This document shows positions 52,925 through 62,182 of a stretch of DNA of 64,000 nt, one piece after another; the first letter of the stretch is position 1; each line of letters opens with the position of its first letter. A program made the translations under genes and the position numbers. This DNA comes from CAZTTG01 sp964615935. GTDB taxonomy: Bacteria; Planctomycetota; UBA1135; GCA-002686595. Location: assembly GCA_964615935.1 (NCBI GenBank), contig CAZTTG010000024.1, positions 11,979 to 75,978 of the forward strand. The letters run 5' to 3'. The notes under the pieces were generated by a model, which was not told the origin of the DNA, ran no database searches, and saw nothing but the letters and a program-made list of their open reading frames with translations.

Positions 52925-53569
52925 ATGAAGTCTCTCGCCCTCTGCAGCGTCGCCGCCCTCCTGTGCCTCGCCGGCTGCCGCACCTCGGTCACGCAGCAGC
53001 ACAACCACTGGCGCGCGAGCCACGTGGCGCCCCGCCTGTCGCACCACTTCCTGGCCGGCTACGACGCCTACGAGGACGGCCGCTACGTGGACTTCCGCTG
53101 GGAAGAGACCCAGAACATCAACCGCACCATTCAGCGGCACTTCCTGAACACCAACTACGACAACCCCTTCCAGCCCGACGACCCGAACCGCTTCCGGCCG
53201 CGCCCGGCCCACAGCATCCTGCCCTACCCCTGGCGCTACATCCACCTCGAGGGCCTGGCGCTCGGAGCGCTGCTGCTCAACCCCACGACCGACATGTTCA
53301 TCACCCTCCCGGTCGGGGCGCTCATTGCCACCCTCGATCGCGGCGGCAAGGACGAGTTCGTGGACGGCCTGGAGACGACCTTCGAGCCCTTGGGCGTGCT
53401 CACCGCCAGCTTCGTGCACCACACGATCGGTCGGAAGAGCTTCGTGCGGGCGGTGTGGAGCGAGTTCGACTGCGGCGGCGGCGAGGAGTGGGACTGGCAC
53501 CACAATCAAGGGGCCACCGGCGAGTGCGGCGAGCAGTGCCAGTGTGCGTGTCAGGGCGGCGCCGAGTAG
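52925..53569 (+). CDS. Small lipoprotein of unknown function
   Basis: 214-residue predicted lipoprotein: MKSLALCSVAALLCLAGC with lipobox LAGC (cysteine 18). The mature protein is aromatic-rich (HNHWRASHVAPRLSHHFLAG; ILPYPWRYIHLEGLALGALL) with one moderately hydrophobic stretch (about 107-137) and a cysteine-rich end (GECGEQCQCACQGG). The ending suggests metal binding or disulfides, but I do not recognise the family. It has its own promoter and ends one base before the convergent miaA stop, leaving no room for a terminator between the genes. Confidence 0.78.
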   Translation: MKSLALCSVAALLCLAGCRTSVTQQHNHWRASHVAPRLSHHFLAGYDAYEDGRYVDFRWEETQNINRTIQRHFLNTNYDNPFQPDDPNRFRPRPAHSILPYPWRYIHLEGLALGALLLNPTTDMFITLPVGALIATLDRGGKDEFVDGLETTFEPLGVLTASFVHHTIGRKSFVRAVWSEFDCGGGEEWDWHHNQGATGECGEQCQCACQGGAE

Positions 53570-53570
53570 C

Positions 53571-54536
53571 TCACCAGCCCAGCGCGTTCACGACCCCGTC
53601 GACGGCCTCCTCGGTCGCGGCGGGGTCGCTCTCTGTCGGGGCCGGGATCCAGACGATCTCGGGGAAGCGCCGGAACCAGGTCCGCTGGCGCCGGGCGAAC
53701 TGCCGCGTGCGCAGGGCCACCCGCTCGATGCACTCCTCGAGCGCGATCTCGCCGTCCGAGCAGCGCAGCGCGTCCTGGTAGCCCAGGGCCTGGCGGGAGG
53801 TGGGACCGAAGCCGGGGCCGTCGCGGATGGCGCGCGCCTCCTCCGGCCAGCCGGCGGCGAACATGGCCCGGGTTCGCGCCGGGATGCGCCGGTCGAGCTC
53901 GGCGGTGGGGAGCGCCAGCCCGGCGATGCGGCGCGGCCGGCCGCTCCCCCCCTCCCACTGCCCCAGCCAGTCGGAGAGCGGCCGGCCGGTCTGCGCGTGC
54001 ACCTCGAGCCCTCGCAGGATTCGCTTCTCGTCGTGGGGGTGGATGCGCCCGGCGGCCGCGGGGTCGATCGCTTCCAGCTCCCGGTGCAGGGCCTCGGTGC
54101 CCTCCGCGCGGGCCCGCGCCTGGAGGTGGGCGCGCAGGTCCGGGTCCGCCTCCGGCCCCTCGAAGAGGCCGTCGCAGAGGACCTTGAGATACAGGGCCGT
54201 GCCCCCCGCGAAGAGCGCCCGGCGGCCGCGGCCCCGCACCCCGGTCAGGGCTGCGCGCGCGTCGGCGAGGTACCGCCGGACGCTGTAGGGCTCGGGCGGA
54301 TCGACCAGGTCGATCAGGTGGTGCGGCACCCGGGCGAGGTCGGCCCGGCCGGGCTTGGCGGTGCCCACGTCCATGCCGCGATACACCGCCATCGAGTCCA
54401 GGGACAGGATCTCGGCGCCCACGCGCTCGGCCACGAGCAGGGCCAGCTCGCTCTTGCCGCTGGCCGTGGGCCCCACCAGGAAGCGCAGGGGCTCGCCCTC
54501 CAGGGGATCGACGGTCTCGGGCTCGGGGGGGATCAT
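53571..54536 (-). CDS. miaA: tRNA dimethylallyltransferase
   Basis: 321-residue MiaA, which transfers a dimethylallyl group to A37 of tRNAs reading UNN codons. P-loop VGPTASGKSELALLVAERVG (21-40), DSMAVYRGMDVGTAKP (about 47-62), VPHHLIDLVDP and FAGGTALYLKVLCDG are the diagnostic blocks, and RQALGYQDAL and TRQFARRQRTWFRRF mark the C-terminal tRNA-binding part. The ATG at 54536 is preceded by palindromic GGACCCGGGGTCC-like sequence rather than an obvious ribosome site. Divergent from the exported-protein gene downstream on the plus strand. Confidence 0.96.
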   Translation of the reverse strand: MIPPEPETVDPLEGEPLRFLVGPTASGKSELALLVAERVGAEILSLDSMAVYRGMDVGTAKPGRADLARVPHHLIDLVDPPEPYSVRRYLADARAALTGVRGRGRRALFAGGTALYLKVLCDGLFEGPEADPDLRAHLQARARAEGTEALHRELEAIDPAAAGRIHPHDEKRILRGLEVHAQTGRPLSDWLGQWEGGSGRPRRIAGLALPTAELDRRIPARTRAMFAAGWPEEARAIRDGPGFGPTSRQALGYQDALRCSDGEIALEECIERVALRTRQFARRQRTWFRRFPEIVWIPAPTESDPAATEEAVDGVVNALGW

Positions 54537-54634
54537 CGAATGGACCCGGGGTCCCGGGAAATGGACCCCGGCGGGATCGAATTCTAGCTCGGACGCATCG
54601 CGGTCCGTAGGTTGCCCGGCCTGGAGGCCCGAAC

Positions 54635-55591
54635 ATGACGCCGCCCTTCCTCTCGCCCCTGCTCGGCCTGGTCCTGGCTGCCCTCCCCCCCCAGGAGGGC
54701 GCCACCGAGGTCCCCGGGCGGGACTCCTCTGCGCCGGCCCGGGTGGAGATCGCCTTCTCCCAGCCGGGCGAGCCCCCCCCCGGCACGACCCCCGAGGCGG
54801 CCGCCGCCTGGCGTCGGTTCTGCGAGGCCACGCGGGTGGCCGACGCGTCGCGGGAGCCGGTGCGCGCCTTCGATCTGGTCTTCGACGGCCGCTCCACCCC
54901 GGACGGCCAGCAGACCAACGACTTCAACGACGCGCGCTATCGCTACCTCGCCCCGGGATGGGTCTCCAGCGAGCTCGGCCGCGACAGCCGGCTGCTGCGC
55001 GGCCCTCGGGGCGACTGGCTGATCGACCGGGACGGCGCCTGGCCCGTGCGGGGCCGCGAGTCCCGCGAGGACAAGCGCCAGCTCGACGACACCCTGGGCA
55101 TCGCGCGCAACTTCACGGCCCTGGTCGATCCCGCATCCCTGCGCCTGGGCCGAATCGAGCTCCTGAGGGAGCCGCCCCCCCACCTGCACGAGAGCCTGCT
55201 CGAACGCCGGGGGAGCCTCACCTGGCTGCGCGTAAGCAGCCCGGATCTCATCCTGTCCCGCCGCCCGCCGCCCGACCGGATCGGAGAGCCCGTCGCGCGG
55301 GTCGCGAGCGCCTGGCTGGGCCTGGACCCGGCCACTTCCCTCCCCGACCTGGCCGTGGTTCTGGAGGAGGTCGTCGGCGAGAGCGCGAGCCAGAACCCCA
55401 TGCTGGTCCAGCTCCGCCGCTTCGTCCCCCTGGACGGCTACCGCATCCCCGCCGAGCTGACCATCTATCCGGTGGTCTCCGTGCGCGGCACCACCCCGAT
55501 CTTCGCCCGCGAGCCCGAGCTCCAGCTCTGGTTCAAGCGCGGCAGCCTGCGCCCGCCGCTCACCGCGAAGGACTTCCAGCCGCCGGAGTAG
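54635..55591 (+). CDS. Exported protein of unknown function
   Basis: 318-residue protein with a short signal-like N-terminus (PPFLSPLLGLVLAALPPQEG) and a soluble beta-rich body (VRAFDLVFDGRSTPDGQQTN; YRYLAPGWVSSELGRDS; LRGPRGDWLIDRDGAW). The pattern of YLAPGW and WLIDRDGAW recalls outer-membrane lipid-binding or LolA-like folds, but this is only a resemblance. GGAGG seven bases before the ATG is a strong ribosome site. A clean Rho-independent terminator follows at 55663-55684. Not recognised by family. Confidence 0.75.
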   Translation: MTPPFLSPLLGLVLAALPPQEGATEVPGRDSSAPARVEIAFSQPGEPPPGTTPEAAAAWRRFCEATRVADASREPVRAFDLVFDGRSTPDGQQTNDFNDARYRYLAPGWVSSELGRDSRLLRGPRGDWLIDRDGAWPVRGRESREDKRQLDDTLGIARNFTALVDPASLRLGRIELLREPPPHLHESLLERRGSLTWLRVSSPDLILSRRPPPDRIGEPVARVASAWLGLDPATSLPDLAVVLEEVVGESASQNPMLVQLRRFVPLDGYRIPAELTIYPVVSVRGTTPIFAREPELQLWFKRGSLRPPLTAKDFQPPE

Positions 55592-55662
55592 CGGGGGGCT
55601 CCCACGCAGCACAAGCCCTCGCCCTGAACTGGGGCCCTGCACGCGCGGCACACTTGCCGCGC

Positions 55663-55684
55663 CGGCGCCCAGTGGCGCCGTTTT
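55663..55684 (+). terminator. Rho-independent terminator
   Basis: Perfect 7-base stem CGGCGCC / GGCGCCG with CAGT loop followed directly by TTTT, 71 bases after the stop of the exported-protein gene. The only hairpin-plus-T-run I could find in the window. Confidence 0.7.
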
Positions 55685-55780
55685 GCCACGCGAGGTGCGC
55701 GAAGCGCACCGAGTATGTGGCGAGACCATCGGTCGAACCGTCCGAGGCTGTCGTTGCGTTGGCCGTGCCTCAACGCCGGA

Positions 55781-55997
55781 GGAATCGCTCGTGGGGGCAG
55801 GCATCCCGTGGGCCTCCCGTGAGGACGTGACGAGGCCGCGCGCGCCCAGCGCGCGCGCCCAGGAGACCCCACACCAATTCCCGGCGGCGCCCCCCCCCCC
55901 CCGGCGCCGAGGAGACCGCTCACGATTGCCGTTGCGGCGGTCGCGGCCTCGAGGTTCCAGGAATCACCCGCAGGCGCAGGAATCCCGCCGGCCTCCC
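55781..55997. repeat. Pair of degenerate 38-base direct repeats
   Basis: Units at 55781-55818 and 55960-55997 agree at 30 of 38 positions without gaps (GGAATC...GGCCTCCC in each). Similarity continues weakly upstream (GCCTC nine bases before GGAATC in both). Possible ancient tandem duplication. Confidence 0.5.
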
Positions 55998-56017
55998 ACC
56001 AACTCCCGAGGAGTCCG

Positions 56018-57796
<1,779 letters not shown>

Positions 57797-57927
57797 GTCC
57801 GGATTCTAGCGGGGCTCCGCCCCCGCCCGCCCAGGCATGCCGCAGATCCGCCTCGGCCCGTGGCCGGACGAGCCAGGGGAGCCGGGGCAGGCCGGTGATC
57901 GCGCCGCGCAACGGGCGCCCAAGACCT

Positions 57928-59043
57928 CTAGCCCGGACGTCTCGCCGGCGTCCGCCTCCACTTGACCGCCAGGTGCGCGAGGTCGTTCTGGTCCACCCGC
58001 CACCCGCTCTTCGAGCGCCGCTCGAGGTCCAGGACGTCGCGCAGCAGGCCCTCCCATTCCTCCCGCGGGCGCGCCCGCAGGGTCTCGCGGAAGGCCCTCA
58101 GGGCGATCTCCTTCGGCGCGACCCCGGCCTGCTCCGCGGCCGCGGCCCCGTCCGCGCCGGCCTCCACCGCCAGGGAGCCGAGCAGGGCCTGCCGCACCTT
58201 GGACCGCACCGCGCCCAGCAGGATGGTGTTCAGGGCGACCCGGCCGGTCTCCCGCCGGCCCTTCGAGTCCATGCCCCCCCGGTACAGGGTCTCGATGCCG
58301 GCCAGGGTCGGGCCGAGGCGGCCCAGGCAGAGGTCGTCCGCGACCTTGTAGGGCTTGGCCGAGGCGGCCAGCCCGAGGTCCTCCAGCACCTCGGGGCCGC
58401 CCAGGCGGATGCGCTCGAGCTGGGCCTCCAGGGCGGCCAGGTCGTTGCCGAGGGCCAGCACCAGGCGCACCGCCTGCTCGGCGCCGAGGCGCACTCGCAG
58501 GTGGCCCGCGCGCTCCACCAGCCACTGGGCCAGCTCGCTCTCGCGCAGGTCGCTGCCGGGCCTCCAGGGCGGCGGCGTGTCCCAGAGCTTGCGGCAGGGG
58601 AGCAGCATCCCCCCCGCCTGGCGCAGGGCCTTGACCACCGCGTGGTCGGCGCGCAGGGAGGAGCCCGCCAGGACCAGGCAGCCCGCCACCTCGGTGGCGC
58701 GGGCATGGGCCATCATGGCCAGCGCGACCGGCGAGTCCTCCCGCCCCTGCTTCTTCAGGAGCGACTCGGGATCGCGCACGATCACGCAGCGCGCGCTGGC
58801 GAACAGCCCCCCGCCCCGCAGGTCGTCGTGGAGCCGGGCCAGCTGGAAATCGGGGTCTCCGACGTCGTGGGCGGAGAGCTCGAAGCCGCGCTCCTCGGCG
58901 GCCCGCCGCAGGAGCCGGATCCCCAGCTCGCGGAAGTACCGCTCCGGCCCCCGCAGCACGTAGCCGCGGAGCATCGGGGCCTCGCCCTTCAGGGAGGCCG
59001 CGAGCCGTCCGAGCTCGACTCCGGGGTGGGCCTCGCGCGCCAT
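57928..59043 (-). CDS. holA: DNA polymerase III delta subunit
   Basis: 371-residue clamp-loader delta subunit. Family pattern: YVLRGPERYFRELGIRLLRR (about 26-45), LFASARCVIVRDPESLLKK, CLVLAGSSL, ESELAQWLVERAG and LVLALGNDLAALEAQLERI (about 202-220), then a C-terminal helical collar domain (about 250-371). Delta opens the sliding beta clamp during loading. The ATG at 59041-59043 was chosen because it gives a homologous start; longer in-frame sequence upstream is the ubiA gene in another frame. It begins 4 bases after the ubiA stop. Confidence 0.88.
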   Translation of the reverse strand: MAREAHPGVELGRLAASLKGEAPMLRGYVLRGPERYFRELGIRLLRRAAEERGFELSAHDVGDPDFQLARLHDDLRGGGLFASARCVIVRDPESLLKKQGREDSPVALAMMAHARATEVAGCLVLAGSSLRADHAVVKALRQAGGMLLPCRKLWDTPPPWRPGSDLRESELAQWLVERAGHLRVRLGAEQAVRLVLALGNDLAALEAQLERIRLGGPEVLEDLGLAASAKPYKVADDLCLGRLGPTLAGIETLYRGGMDSKGRRETGRVALNTILLGAVRSKVRQALLGSLAVEAGADGAAAAEQAGVAPKEIALRAFRETLRARPREEWEGLLRDVLDLERRSKSGWRVDQNDLAHLAVKWRRTPARRPG

Positions 59044-59047
59044 GGGG

Positions 59048-59923
59048 TCATTGTCCGTGCCCGAGCAGACCCAGGTCCAGGGCCACGCCCAGGAAGAGGC
59101 CCACCCCCACCCAGCCGTTGAGGGTGAAGAACGCCAGGTCCACCCTCGAGAGATCGTCGGGGGCGACCAGGCCGTGCTCCCACACGAGAAGGGCCGCGGC
59201 CAGGGCGACCGTGGCCCAGTAGATCCAGCCCAGGCCGGCGCTGAGACCCACCCCGAGCAGGAGCGCGATCGTGGCGGCGTGCAGGACGCGGGAGGCGGTG
59301 AGGGCCGCCGGCACGCCGAAGCGGGCGGGCACCGAGCGCAGGCCCGCCCGGGCGTCGTGCTCGGCGTCCTGGCAGGAGTAGATGAGGTCGAAGCCCGCCA
59401 CCCAGGTGAGCACCGCCCCGGCCAGCAGGAGGGGGGTCGCGAGCGGACCGTCGAGGGTCCTCGTGATCGCCAGCCAGGCGCCCAGGGGTGCGAGGCCCAG
59501 CGCCAGGCCCAGGATGCCGTGGGCCAGCCAGGTGAAGCGCTTGGCATAGCTGTAACCCAGGAGCACGGCCAGCACCGGAAGGGAGAGCCAGCCACACAGG
59601 GGCCCGAGCAGGAAGGCGCCCAGCACGAAGAGGACGCTGGCCGCCAGGACCATCCCCGCGACCCCGCCGGCCGAGAGAACCCCGGCGGGCAGCTCGCGGC
59701 CGCTCGTCCGGGGGTTGTGCGCGTCGAGCTCGCGGTCCGCCAGGCGATTGAAGCCCATGGCGGCGGTGCGCGCCGCCACCGCACAGACGAGGATCAGGCC
59801 CAGGTCGCGAAGCCCGGGCACGCCGCCCGCCGCCAGCCAGGCGCCCTGCAGGGCGAAGGGCAGGGCGAAGATCGAGTGGCTGAAGCGGACCAGCCGCAGG
59901 TAGTCGGAGAGGCTCGCGCTCAC
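59048..59923 (-). CDS. ubiA: UbiA-type prenyltransferase (4-hydroxybenzoate/MqnP-like)
   Basis: 291-residue polytopic membrane prenyltransferase with about nine helices. First Asp-rich motif NRLADRELDAHNPRTSGR (59-76) and second DLIYSCQDAEHDARAGLRSV (about 185-204) are both complete. The short form with PARFG and YAKRFTWLAHGILGLAL matches the 'UbiA-other' branch, which I associate with futalosine-route menaquinone synthesis, in line with ubiX and ubiE next to it. It attaches the polyprenyl tail to the aromatic ring precursor. The GTG start overlaps the ubiX stop (GTGA). Confidence 0.92.
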   Translation of the reverse strand: MSASLSDYLRLVRFSHSIFALPFALQGAWLAAGGVPGLRDLGLILVCAVAARTAAMGFNRLADRELDAHNPRTSGRELPAGVLSAGGVAGMVLAASVLFVLGAFLLGPLCGWLSLPVLAVLLGYSYAKRFTWLAHGILGLALGLAPLGAWLAITRTLDGPLATPLLLAGAVLTWVAGFDLIYSCQDAEHDARAGLRSVPARFGVPAALTASRVLHAATIALLLGVGLSAGLGWIYWATVALAAALLVWEHGLVAPDDLSRVDLAFFTLNGWVGVGLFLGVALDLGLLGHGQ

Positions 59924-60588
59924 CCCTGGCCCCCGTCGCGCCGCAGGGGGGACTCCGTGCCCGGATCGCCGCGCGGGGGCTCGGTCGGGCCGCGCCAGCG
60001 CGCTCCGACCTCGTGCTCCACGCCCAGCGAGTCGAGGATCTTGCCGACCACCTGATCCACCAGGTCCGGGATGCCCTCGGGCCGATGGTAGAAGCCCGGC
60101 ATGGCCGGCAGGACGAGCGCGCCCAGGCGCGCCAGTCGCAGGAGGTTCTCGAGGTGGATCTCCGAGAGCGGCGTCTCGCGGGGGACGAGGACCAGCGGTC
60201 GCCGCTCCTTGAGCGCGACGTCCGCCACCCGCTCCACCAGGTTGGAGCTGAAGCCGACCGCCACCCGCGCCAGGGTGCCCATGCTGCACGGGCACAGGAT
60301 CGCGCCCGCCGAGAGGGCGGTGCCCGAGGCCGGCGGTGCCTCCAGCTCGTCGCCCGCGAAGCAGCGCACGGCGCCGGCCACCTCGGGACCCAGCCAGCCG
60401 TCCAGGGCCCCCGCGAGCCCCGCTCCGCGAGGGCCGCAGTCGATCCCCAGCTCATGGCGCAGGACCTTGGCCCCGGCCTCGGTCAGGGAGAGGTCCACGC
60501 CCGCGCCGGAGCGCGCCAGGGCGCGGATCAGGGCCTCCGCGTAGGCGCTGCCGCTGGCGCCGGTGATCCCCACGAAGTAGCGCTTCAT
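59920..60588 (-). CDS. ubiX: Flavin prenyltransferase UbiX
   Basis: 222-residue flavoprotein that prenylates FMN to make the cofactor of UbiD-type decarboxylases. Signature FVGITGASGSAYAEALIRAL (5-24), AILCPCSMGTLARVAVGFSS, VERVADVALKERRPLVLVPR and PLSEIHLENLLRLARLGALV with PAMPGFYHRP are all typical. No ubiD lies in the window, so its partner must be elsewhere. The start overlaps the CPBP gene's stop (ATGA). The C-terminal 25 residues are an unconserved charged tail. Confidence 0.95.
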   Translation of the reverse strand: MKRYFVGITGASGSAYAEALIRALARSGAGVDLSLTEAGAKVLRHELGIDCGPRGAGLAGALDGWLGPEVAGAVRCFAGDELEAPPASGTALSAGAILCPCSMGTLARVAVGFSSNLVERVADVALKERRPLVLVPRETPLSEIHLENLLRLARLGALVLPAMPGFYHRPEGIPDLVDQVVGKILDSLGVEHEVGARWRGPTEPPRGDPGTESPLRRDGGQG

Positions 60589-61406
60589 GTCAGCACGTCG
60601 GGTCCCACCCCGATCTCCAGCCCCACATTGAACACGGCGTGGGTCCAGGCCGCGACACCCGGCCCGCGCAGGCGGAAGAGCAGGGCCAGGAGCACCCCCG
60701 CCAGGAATCGCCACAGGAAGAGCCCCGGATCGAAGACCTCGCCTCCCTCTCCCAGGAGGCTCACGAAGGCCCGCAGGTGGGCCGCGGCGAACAGGGCCGA
60801 GGAGCCGAGCAGCCCGACCCCCTCGCCCAGGACGCGGGCGCCGCGCTCGCCGAGCCTCGCCCAGCGGGCCAGGGCGCGCGCCACCAGGAAGAGGGTCCCG
60901 TACAGGCCCACCCGAAAGAGCAGCTCCTCGTAGGCTCCTCCCCCCATGAGCAGGGCAGCCCGCGCCAGGGAGGGGGAGGCCTCCGGCGGCGCCCAGCTCG
61001 CCTCCAGCTCGGGAGCGGCGTCCCCCAGGAGGGCCAGCAGGCCGACCAGGACCGGGCCGAGGGCCAGGGCGAAGGCGATCCCCTCGAGCAGGGTGCGCGC
61101 CAGGGCGGATCCCAGCTCCACCCTGCGCCTGAGGACGGTCCACAGCGCCGCGGCGCCGGCCAGGCCCAGGATCGACCAGCGCACGGTGCGGCCGGCCTCG
61201 CCCAGGGGCTCCAGGCTGGCCCCCATCAGGAGCTCGGCGGCGTTGCGGGGCGCGTTCGCCGCGGTGGCCAGGGCAACCTCGTAGACGGCGATCAGGGGCA
61301 GCATGGCGAGGAAGCCCAGGCTCAGGCTGCGCATGGGGCTCGACCGCCAGCCCGCGGCGCTCCCCTCCGGCTCCCCCCGCCTCGACCGCGCGCTCGCCCC
61401 CGCCAT
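60585..61406 (-). CDS. CPBP-family intramembrane metalloprotease
   Basis: 273-residue membrane protein of the CAAX/Abi (CPBP) family with about seven helices. Motif 1 EELLFRVGLYG (about 181-191; EExxxR), motif 2 FAAAHL (FxxxH) and motif 3 THAVFNVGLE (HxxxN) are intact, so it should be an active glutamate-type intramembrane protease. Its biological substrate is unknown; its place between ubiE and ubiX is unusual. The ATG at 61404-61406 overlaps the ubiE stop and its stop overlaps the ubiX start, so it is coupled to the quinone genes. A longer start is possible but not favoured. Confidence 0.9.
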   Translation of the reverse strand: MAGASARSRRGEPEGSAAGWRSSPMRSLSLGFLAMLPLIAVYEVALATAANAPRNAAELLMGASLEPLGEAGRTVRWSILGLAGAAALWTVLRRRVELGSALARTLLEGIAFALALGPVLVGLLALLGDAAPELEASWAPPEASPSLARAALLMGGGAYEELLFRVGLYGTLFLVARALARWARLGERGARVLGEGVGLLGSSALFAAAHLRAFVSLLGEGGEVFDPGLFLWRFLAGVLLALLFRLRGPGVAAWTHAVFNVGLEIGVGPDVLT

Positions 61407-62101
61407 CAGGCCTCCCGGACGCGGCCCCAGTGCAGGCACGCGATGCCTCCGGTGAGCAGGCGGTGCCCGCAGTCCACCAGCCCACAGGCCTCGAGCTCCT
61501 CCTGGAGCGCCGGGGGCTCGGGCCAGGCCAGCACCGTGTCGGGCAGGTAGCGGTAGGCCGCCGGCTGGCCGGAGATCAGCCCCCCCACCCGGGGCAGGAC
61601 GCGCGTGAAGTAGAAGCGGTAGGCCGCGCCGCTCAGGCGACCCGCGGGATTGGCGAACTCCAGCACCTGCACCTGCCCCCCCGGCCGCACCACGCGAGCC
61701 ATCTCGGAGAGGCCCGCGCGCCGATCCGCCAGGTTGCGAAGCCCGAAGGCGACGCAGGCGACGTCGGCGGCGTCATCGGGCACCGGCAGCGCCAGGGCGT
61801 CGCCCAGGGCGAGCTGCAGCCGGCCCTCGCCCCTCCGGCGCACCTTGGCCCGCCCGGCGGCCAGCATCTCGAGGGTGAAGTCCACGCCGATCACGCGGGC
61901 GCCCGCCCGGGCGAAGGCCAGCGCGAGATCCCCCGTGCCGCAGCACAGATCGACCACCGTGCGGCCCTCGAGCTCCCCCGCCAGGGCCACCGCGCGCCGA
62001 CGCCACGACCGGTCGACCCCCGCGGAGAGCAGTCGATTCAGGAGGTCGTAGCGCCCGGCGATGCGGGCGAACATCGAACGCACCCGGTCCGGTTCCGGCA
62101 T
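61406..62101 (-). CDS. ubiE: Menaquinone/ubiquinone C-methyltransferase
   Basis: 231-residue SAM-dependent methyltransferase of the UbiE/MenG family. VRSMFARIAGRYDLLNRLLS (7-26), the SAM loop VVDLCCGTGDLALAFA (about 49-64), GVDFTLEMLA, CVAFGLRNLADR, VLEFANPAG and the late YRYLPDTVLAWPEPP match the diagnostic signatures. It adds the ring methyl group in the last or near-last step of menaquinone synthesis. First gene of the ubiE-CPBP-ubiX-ubiA-holA run; no UbiG or COQ-type partners are seen, which again favours menaquinone. Confidence 0.94.
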   Translation of the reverse strand: MPEPDRVRSMFARIAGRYDLLNRLLSAGVDRSWRRRAVALAGELEGRTVVDLCCGTGDLALAFARAGARVIGVDFTLEMLAAGRAKVRRRGEGRLQLALGDALALPVPDDAADVACVAFGLRNLADRRAGLSEMARVVRPGGQVQVLEFANPAGRLSGAAYRFYFTRVLPRVGGLISGQPAAYRYLPDTVLAWPEPPALQEELEACGLVDCGHRLLTGGIACLHWGRVREA

Positions 62102-62182
62102 GCGCAGGAAGCTACGCCCCGCTCGCCCCGGCTTCCAGCCTTCCCGGGCCGGGATCGGCCCGGAAAGGCGGAGGGTCCGCGA

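Larger units (their letters stand above)
55592..56017. other. Repeat-rich intergenic region
   Basis: 426 bases between convergent genes without a coding call. It contains a terminator (55663-55684), a perfect hairpin GGTGCGC-GAA-GCGCACC (55694-55710), an alternating GCGCGCGC palindrome near 55838-55858, a 12-C run (55890-55901) enclosed by CGGCGC/GCGCCG arms, and two degenerate 38-base direct repeats (55781-55818 and 55960-55997). Frames through the repeats show similar short peptides, so it may be decayed coding or a structured element. Confidence 0.6.

Noticed and set aside
54537..54590. GGACCCGGGGTCC-type palindromes and repeated ATGGACCC between miaA and the exported-protein gene
   Set aside because: Short and close to the GC background; no regulator or symmetry beyond chance can be supported.
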